Source: an uncultured Cycloclasticus sp. (lineage in GTDB: Bacteria; Pseudomonadota; Gammaproteobacteria; Methylococcales; Cycloclasticaceae). Taken from it: a stretch of DNA of 64,000 nt. Position numbers and translations under genes: made by a program. The stretch covers positions 1-64,000 of the forward strand of contig CAJXOJ010000008.1 of NCBI GenBank assembly GCA_913057515.1, in the 5' to 3' direction. Shown piece by piece: positions 58,044 through 64,000 of the stretch (positions are counted from its first letter, which is position 1; the number at the start of each line of letters is the position of its first letter). A model generated the notes under the pieces. That model did no database searches. It saw only the letters and a list, made by a program, of their open reading frames with translations, and was not told where the DNA came from.

Positions 58044-58133
58044 GACCGTTTCTAATCTTTGCGTTAAAAAAACCTAACCTATTGAAATAGAAGAATAATT
58101 ACATAGCTTATTTGGATTTAACTTAAGGACATA

Positions 58134-58985
58134 ATGAATATTAAATACTCAACGGCAAACCCTGCTTTAGACGTTATTGAACGTCACCCAAAAACGGCCA
58201 CACGCCGCCCTATCTTATTTATTCATGGGGCAAACATGTCTGCTTGGTGCTGGGATGAATACTTTATGCCTTTTTTTTCCGACCTAGGCCACCCTACCTA
58301 CGCTGTTAACTTACGGGGACATGGAAAAAGTGAAGGAAGCGCGATGCTTGCTTCAAACAGCATTGCTGATTATGTTAATGATCTACAACGTGTTATTGAT
58401 GAAATTGGAGAGCCGCCGATTCTTATTGGCCACTCACTGGGCGGGCTTATCATCCAAAAGTTTATAGAGAAAAAAACGGTTCCCGCCTGCATTCTCATGG
58501 CAACCGTTCCTGTTGATGGCCTAATACCGTCTATTGTAGACTTAGCGCTAAACCCTACTTTTTATATGCAAATGAACCTTAGCGAACTGGTAGGCACTTG
58601 GTTTTCGCCGGTCGATGTGACACGTAAGTCTGTATTTTCAGGGCATGTCAGTGATGACGTTGTTATTCGTTACTGCGCAGAAATGCAACAAGGATCTCCT
58701 AAGGCACTATTAGATACATTATGGCTCGGTTTACCAACCTATAAAAACCCATTTGATATCCCCATGTTAGCGCTCAGCGCTGATGAGGACACCTTTTTTA
58801 GGCCTGCACATATTAGAAAAACGGCAATAGCGTATAAAGCTGATTATATCAATATGAAAAAAACGGGGCATACCATGATGATAGATGTGCATTGGCGCGA
58901 AAGCGCAGAGGCCATTAATCATTGGTTAGAAGAAAAAAACCTATCTAGCCCCTTAACAAACCTTAACAATAATAAGGCTAACTAA
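58134..58985 (+). CDS. Alpha/beta-hydrolase family protein
   Basis: A 283-residue cytosolic hydrolase. HG box LFIHGANMSAWCWDEYF (oxyanion hole), YAVNLRGHGKSEGS, the nucleophile elbow LIGHSLGGLIIQKFIE with Ser near 103, a likely acidic residue in LALSADEDTFF, and the His in MKKTGHTMMIDVHW give a full Ser-Asp/Glu-His triad. Substrate (ester, lactone or other) cannot be told. AAGGA lies 5 bp before the ATG. The 3' end of the gene forms half of a 17-bp terminator stem, so the last residues (NNNKAN) are fixed by that hairpin. Confidence 0.88.
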   Translation: MNIKYSTANPALDVIERHPKTATRRPILFIHGANMSAWCWDEYFMPFFSDLGHPTYAVNLRGHGKSEGSAMLASNSIADYVNDLQRVIDEIGEPPILIGHSLGGLIIQKFIEKKTVPACILMATVPVDGLIPSIVDLALNPTFYMQMNLSELVGTWFSPVDVTRKSVFSGHVSDDVVIRYCAEMQQGSPKALLDTLWLGLPTYKNPFDIPMLALSADEDTFFRPAHIRKTAIAYKADYINMKKTGHTMMIDVHWRESAEAINHWLEEKNLSSPLTNLNNNKAN

Positions 58986-59003
58986 GTAGCCTTATTATTG
59001 TTA
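58964..59003. terminator. Bidirectional hairpin between the hydrolase and gdhB
   Basis: TAACAATAATAAGGCTA (58964-58980) and its exact complement (58987-59003) form a perfect 17-bp stem with a 6-nt loop. It spans the hydrolase stop codon (TAA, 58983-58985) and ends 9 bp before the gdhB stop, so it can serve both converging genes. Confidence 0.8.
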
Positions 59004-59011
59004 GATCAGCA

Positions 59012-62000
59012 TCACTGTGTTGTTAGCCTTCCTTTGCTCTTTTCAATCAGTGTATGAAGCTCTTTCAAAATAACAGACAGTTGTTCAATTTCCATTTCAT
59101 TCTCTGCTTGGATCACAGTCACTAAGTGTAAATATCGCTCAATGTCGACATGGTTCTGCTCACACCAGTGCCCTACTCGACTTTGTACTGTTTGTTTTTT
59201 GGCCGAATACCTGAACAGTAACGATAACAATGCACGGACTTCTACATGCAGATCATCTCGTAAAGCCGAACGGGCTAGTGATTGCCAATAGTTTTGACGA
59301 GGGAGCTGACTCACTCTTTCGTACAACCAGTTCAACTTAAGCTCACCAATCATTGAGAAATAAACGGCTATTACATCATTCTTTTTTGCTTTCACAACAC
59401 CATGAATAGCGATAATATCTAGGCAGATAAATTCTAAATCTAAACCGCTCATTTTAACGGCTAAAGACTCCGTTACACCGGCTGATTGATACTCCGCTTG
59501 ACGATTTTTGACGCGTTCTTGGTCTTCATTAGGCGCAAAACTTATCATCTCTTTGCTCATAGACTTAATACTAGTAGAAAACTCACTAACAATTTCGTCA
59601 ATGGATTCCACATGTGAGCGATTGCTATGTAACCAATACATCGTTCGTTCAACCAGCTTACGAACTTTCATTAACATCTCTATTTGAATATCAGCTGGCA
59701 CCGCATTATCTAGTGACTCAATTGCTTCCCAAATAGCATTGACATTAAAAATATCACAAGCGATTTTATAGTTGCGCACCACCTCTTCAATGTTCGCCCC
59801 AGCCTCATCCCTCATTCGAAAAGCAAATGACGGCCCTAAGCGATTGACCATACTATTAACAATTTGATTGATAATAATTTCATCCCGCAACCGGTGATCT
59901 TCAATACAAGACACAAACTTACGACTTAAATTTGATGGGAAATAGGCCAATAAATCTTGCTTAAAGCCTTTATCTTGAATAACCGAAGAGCCCTGCATCA
60001 AGTCTTTTAATAACAGCTTCCCATATGCAAAAATAACCGCTAACTCAGGCCGGTACAACCCTTTACCTTTAGCCTTTCTCTCATCGATCTCTTCTTGATT
60101 AGGTAAAAACTCAACCGACCTGTCTAGCCGACCTTCTTGTGCGAGCTGGTTAATCAAACGAGCATGCACCTCTAACATATCAGCCGCTTGGCTTTCTACC
60201 ATCGAAATAGCCTGTGTTTGTAAGTAATTATTTCGAAGCACCAATTCACCCACTTCATTGGTCATTTTAGCCAGCAAAACATTACGTTGCTTAGCGGTCA
60301 TATCACCTTGCTCAATGATCTTATTGAGTAAGATTTTAATATTCACTTCATGATCTGAGCAATCTACGCCCGCCGCATTATCAATGGCATCTGTATTAAT
60401 CCGCCCTATTGCAGCGTATTCAATCCTACCTAATTGAGTTAACCCTAAATTACCCCCCTCACCCATTACTTTACAGCGCAGCTCTGCCCCATTAACCCTT
60501 AGGGAATCATTCGCTCGGTCACCAACATCTGCATCGCTTTCAGTTTTAGATTTTACATATGTTCCAATGCCGCCATTCCAAAGTAAATCGACAGGCGCTT
60601 TTAGCATCGCCTGAATCAACTCATTAGGTGTGAGTGCTTTATCTTTAATATCTAAAACTTTCTGAACTTCCGGGGTTAATGTAATGGACTTATCGGCCCT
60701 TGAAAAAACACCTCCACCTTTTGAGATCAGTTTTTCATCATAATCAGCCCACGTTGAACGGGGTAGATTAAAGAGGCGTTCACGCTCTTTAAATGAAATA
60801 TCTGTATCCGGATCTGGGTCTAAAAAAATATGCAGATGATTAAAAGCACCCACGAGGCGAATTTTTTCGGAGAGCAACATCCCATTGCCAAATACATCGC
60901 CTCCCATGTCACCAATTCCAACTACCTCAAAAGGCGTCGTTTGAATATCAACATCCATTTCCCTAAAGTGCCGCTTAACCGACTCCCATGCCCCTTTGGC
61001 GGTAATACCCATTTTTTTATGGTCATAACCAACCGACCCACCTGATGCAAATGCATCACCTAGCCAAAAATCATGCGCGATGGCTATATCATTAGCGATA
61101 TCGGAAAAAGTTGCTGTTCCCTTATCAGCGGCAACAACTAGGTATGGATCATCATCGTCGTATCGAACGACATTCTTCGGCGCTATCACTTCCTCGCCTT
61201 TCAAATTATCGGTAATATCTAATAAAGCACCAATAAAAATACTGTAACAGGCCACCACCTCTTTCATCATCTCATCGCGTGTCAAACCATCGAGCGACCT
61301 TTTTACAATGAAGCCCCCTTTTGCTCCCGTTGGAACAATCACCGCATTTTTTGACATTTGCGCTTTCATTAAACCCAAAATTTCCGTTCTAAAATCCTCT
61401 TTTCGGTCTGACCAACGCAAGCCTCCACGTGCAACTGAACCACCTCTTAAATGCACACCTTCGACACGCGGGGAATAAACAAAAATTTCAAATTTAGGCC
61501 GCGGTGATGGCAGATCGGTAATGCTTTCGGGATTCAGTTTAAAGGTAATATAGGGCACACCCGCAGCATCAACACTCAACTGATAGTAATTAGTTCGTAG
61601 TGTAGATTGAATTAAATTCAAATAGCGGCGTAAAATTCGGTCTTCATCTAACGAAACGACCTTTTCAATTTCAGCGCAAATCTCTACTTCTTGCTGTTCA
61701 AGCTTCGCTGCTTTGGCTTTAATTGATGGATCAAACTTAAGCTGAAATAAGTCAACTAACTGCCCTGCAATAACTGGATTATCTTGTAACGTTTTTTCGA
61801 CATAGGCTTGACTAAAGGTTAACCCCGCTTGGCGTAAATAAAAGTAATACGCCCGCAACAGCATAATTTTCTTCCAGTCAAGATTAGCCTTAATAACGAG
61901 TTGATTAAAACCATCATTCTCGACGTGCCCTTCCCATACTTTTTCAAAAACTGACTGGAAGTTTTCTTTAATATCTTCTACTTCCGGCAAATCAGCGTTA

Positions 62001-63853
62001 TAAACCAAGCCAAAGTCGTGAATCCAATACGTTAATGCTGACCGTGCGTCAGATATTTCGAAGGGACGTTCATCAAAAACAGTCACACCCATATTTTCTA
62101 AAACTGGTAGTGTTTGTGACAAGGGTGCTGGCACATCTTTATTGATTAATTTAAATTGCAGCCCCTTACCATGTGACTCAAGCGGCTGATACAAAGACAT
62201 CTGGATACATTGCTTCGTACTGGTCTGCAACAGCTCTGATTTTTCTATATCAGCCACTGCAAACCTAGCAGGGTAATTATCCTTGTAGGCCGATGAAAAA
62301 CCCTCCCCATACCGATTGTATAGTTCCATTCCTACGGTTTCACCATGTTGATGAATTAACGCTGACAATAAATCATCTTTCCAATCCCTGAGAATTTCTA
62401 CTATTTCACTTTCAACTTCACACGCATCAAACTCGCCCTTCCAATCGCTACGGGTATGCACCATAAAATGAACACGGGCAAAAATAGATTCACTAAACTG
62501 AACATTAAAGTCAACATTATCTGTCTGCAGCTTATTTTTGATAACCTGCTCCATCTTCTTCCTGACTCCTGTGTTATAGCGATCCCTTGGTACGTAGACG
62601 AGCATAGAAACAAATTGTCCATAGGTATCTGTTCTTGCAAAAAGGCGAATTCGTTGGCGCTCTCTTAATTTCAGCACCCCCAAGGCTAAAGCCAACAACT
62701 CATTAGCATTCGAATGAAATAACTCATCTCGTGGTAAGCCTTCCAATACATTCATTAACGATTTACCGCTATGACTGTTTTCTTTGAAGTTCGACTTAGC
62801 AAATACCTTACTTACTTTTTTACGAATCAGTGGTAATTCGCCTATCCGGACGAGATAAGCTGCTGAAGTATACAAGCCCAAAAAGCGGTACTCGCCTACC
62901 ACTTCACCCTTAGCATTGAATTTTTTCACGCCGACATAATCCATATAAGCTGGACGGTGAATAATCGATTCTGTCGTTGCTTTAGTCACAATTAATGGGC
63001 TTGGCTCACTCATAAAGCTACAGGCTGCGTCGGTCATTGGTATCACATCAGCGTGCGGAATAGTCGCCAATTCATCTCTTAAAATACCGTGACCTGTGCC
63101 TTCTATAATTTTAAAGCCATCAGACCCTTTTCCTTTGACTAACTCATACTCACGACAACCGAGAAACAAAAAATTCTCATCGGCGAGCCAATTCAAAAAT
63201 GCTATTGTTTCGCCAATATCTTGGTTTTTATCCTTTGGTGGGTGCTCTTTCAATGTAGCAACGGAGGCCTGCAACATAGTCACACACGCTCTCCAGTCCT
63301 CTGTTACAGCTGCATTATAGTTCAGTACTTTCGTTATTTGATCTGATAATAATTCAAGCGCTAACCCATCATCAGGCTGGCGGTCGACTTCTAAACGTAT
63401 CAATGCCTCATTGGTTGCGTGGCCGTTATCTTTTGACTGTTGCCGAACCCCATTTTCATCCCGCAGAATGCTGATAACTGGGTGAACAACTAGGTGACAC
63501 GTTAAACCACTTGCATTCAAGTTCATTGTTAACGAACTCAATAGAAAGGACCTATCCGCCGTTACTATTTCTATAACGCTATAAGGTGATTCCCATCCAT
63601 GTGTTTCAAAGTTAGGGTTATAGACATTCACCCTAGACTCTTTGACCTGTCTTGTCTGAGCTAAATTCCAATGTGCGATAGCGGCACCATAAAGGTCTTC
63701 TAGCTCTCTTTCAAAAAGATCCTCCGATGCAACATCATGATAATATTCTTGGATAAATGCATTGATCATTGACGCTTCTGTTTTTTCAAAGCGGTTATTA
63801 ATGATTTTTTCTAGCTGAGTAAAAATTTGTTCTTTTTCTTTTGCTTCAACCAC
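59012..63853 (-). CDS. gdhB: NAD-specific glutamate dehydrogenase, 180-kDa class
   Basis: A 1613-residue enzyme of the L-180 class that oxidatively deaminates glutamate to 2-oxoglutarate with NAD+. The long N-terminal part (about 1-700) has ACT-like regulatory folds (YSVIEIVTADRSFLLSSLTMNL). The catalytic core (about 720-1210) has RGGLRWSDRKEDFRTEILGLMKAQMSKNAVIVPTGAKGGF split by family, with the catalytic Lys region VPTGAKGGFIVKR, and GIGDMGGDVFGNGMLLS; the NAD part has LWNGGIGTYVKS and CKVMGEGGNLGLTQLGRIEYA. The C-terminal helical domain ends RLTTQ. It starts at GTG 63853, with GGAG upstream at a long spacing. Length is standard. Confidence 0.96.
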   Translation of the reverse strand: MVEAKEKEQIFTQLEKIINNRFEKTEASMINAFIQEYYHDVASEDLFERELEDLYGAAIAHWNLAQTRQVKESRVNVYNPNFETHGWESPYSVIEIVTADRSFLLSSLTMNLNASGLTCHLVVHPVISILRDENGVRQQSKDNGHATNEALIRLEVDRQPDDGLALELLSDQITKVLNYNAAVTEDWRACVTMLQASVATLKEHPPKDKNQDIGETIAFLNWLADENFLFLGCREYELVKGKGSDGFKIIEGTGHGILRDELATIPHADVIPMTDAACSFMSEPSPLIVTKATTESIIHRPAYMDYVGVKKFNAKGEVVGEYRFLGLYTSAAYLVRIGELPLIRKKVSKVFAKSNFKENSHSGKSLMNVLEGLPRDELFHSNANELLALALGVLKLRERQRIRLFARTDTYGQFVSMLVYVPRDRYNTGVRKKMEQVIKNKLQTDNVDFNVQFSESIFARVHFMVHTRSDWKGEFDACEVESEIVEILRDWKDDLLSALIHQHGETVGMELYNRYGEGFSSAYKDNYPARFAVADIEKSELLQTSTKQCIQMSLYQPLESHGKGLQFKLINKDVPAPLSQTLPVLENMGVTVFDERPFEISDARSALTYWIHDFGLVYNADLPEVEDIKENFQSVFEKVWEGHVENDGFNQLVIKANLDWKKIMLLRAYYFYLRQAGLTFSQAYVEKTLQDNPVIAGQLVDLFQLKFDPSIKAKAAKLEQQEVEICAEIEKVVSLDEDRILRRYLNLIQSTLRTNYYQLSVDAAGVPYITFKLNPESITDLPSPRPKFEIFVYSPRVEGVHLRGGSVARGGLRWSDRKEDFRTEILGLMKAQMSKNAVIVPTGAKGGFIVKRSLDGLTRDEMMKEVVACYSIFIGALLDITDNLKGEEVIAPKNVVRYDDDDPYLVVAADKGTATFSDIANDIAIAHDFWLGDAFASGGSVGYDHKKMGITAKGAWESVKRHFREMDVDIQTTPFEVVGIGDMGGDVFGNGMLLSEKIRLVGAFNHLHIFLDPDPDTDISFKERERLFNLPRSTWADYDEKLISKGGGVFSRADKSITLTPEVQKVLDIKDKALTPNELIQAMLKAPVDLLWNGGIGTYVKSKTESDADVGDRANDSLRVNGAELRCKVMGEGGNLGLTQLGRIEYAAIGRINTDAIDNAAGVDCSDHEVNIKILLNKIIEQGDMTAKQRNVLLAKMTNEVGELVLRNNYLQTQAISMVESQAADMLEVHARLINQLAQEGRLDRSVEFLPNQEEIDERKAKGKGLYRPELAVIFAYGKLLLKDLMQGSSVIQDKGFKQDLLAYFPSNLSRKFVSCIEDHRLRDEIIINQIVNSMVNRLGPSFAFRMRDEAGANIEEVVRNYKIACDIFNVNAIWEAIESLDNAVPADIQIEMLMKVRKLVERTMYWLHSNRSHVESIDEIVSEFSTSIKSMSKEMISFAPNEDQERVKNRQAEYQSAGVTESLAVKMSGLDLEFICLDIIAIHGVVKAKKNDVIAVYFSMIGELKLNWLYERVSQLPRQNYWQSLARSALRDDLHVEVRALLSLLFRYSAKKQTVQSRVGHWCEQNHVDIERYLHLVTVIQAENEMEIEQLSVILKELHTLIEKSKGRLTTQ

Positions 63854-64000
63854 TATTGAAAATCTCCATGTTTATCTATTAAAACAGTATAGGAGATATT
63901 CTTAATTTTGCTCACCCTACCAGTAAACCGATCTGTGCAAATCACTCATATAGGATTAGTAGCCAAAAAGTCCCGTTGTTATGCTTTTATCCTAAGCGTA

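Overview
The window reads as chromosome of a free-living, moderately AT-rich gammaproteobacterium. Gene content and order (mlaFED/mlaB-murA-hisGDC, petABC-sspAB, yrbG-kdsDC-lptCAB-rpoN-hpf-rapZ, tldD/pmbA-yhdP-rng-maf, leuS-lptE-holA-nadD-rsfS-rlmH, lnt-corC-ybeY-ybeZ-miaB) match blocks known from Pseudomonas and Escherichia. The cytochrome bc1 complex, a long-chain acyl-CoA ligase, an oxygenase-type ferredoxin reductase, a 180-kDa-type NAD glutamate dehydrogenase and a PQQ-associated ABC cluster suggest an aerobic marine-type organism of the Cycloclasticus/Methylophaga kind. That placement is inference only. No rRNA, tRNA, CRISPR, phage or transposase was seen.

Layout. Bases 1-1459 are accessory DNA that I read as the distal end of an integron cassette array: a repeat-encoded membrane protein, a first attC-like site, a yefM-yoeB toxin-antitoxin cassette, a second attC-like site and a frameshifted GNAT gene. 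From 1488 the chromosome is ordinary: yaeQ, an STAS-like protein with an amino-acid permease, a tightly overlapping selO/PP-loop ATPase/thioesterase operon, an acyl-CoA ligase, sspAB and petABC. A minus-strand block from 12635 to 19393 makes histidine (hisC, hisD, hisG), peptidoglycan precursor (murA) and the Mla lipid transporter. Divergent from it, the plus-strand block 19600-28129 makes Kdo precursors and the Lpt export machinery, followed by sigma-54, a ribosome hibernation factor, RapZ and MgtE.

Bases 28138-45842 are almost all minus strand: the TldD/PmbA protease pair, a nitrilase-family amidase, giant YhdP, RNase G, Maf, RlmH, an OmpA lipoprotein with two tandem terminators, RsfS, NadD, ProA, HolA, LptE and LeuS. 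Bases 45998-48494 are plus strand: a YbeL zinc-ribbon protein, an orphan ParA-type ATPase and a 2Fe-2S/FAD reductase. Bases 48731-53909 hold the lnt-to-miaB block. Bases 54007-57777 hold a four-gene PQQ-alcohol-dehydrogenase-associated ABC system without its dehydrogenase. The window ends with an alpha/beta hydrolase and gdhB.

Most notable: (1) the integron edge, where the first ten bases of the toxin-antitoxin cassette are the exact reverse complement of the outer arm of its own attC; (2) an unannotated small RNA candidate at 57920-58008 (minus) with a near-consensus sigma-70 promoter, a 5' hairpin, an unpaired anti-Shine-Dalgarno stretch and an intrinsic terminator; (3) three clean losses from otherwise conserved operons: mlaC, ptsN and npr/ptsO.
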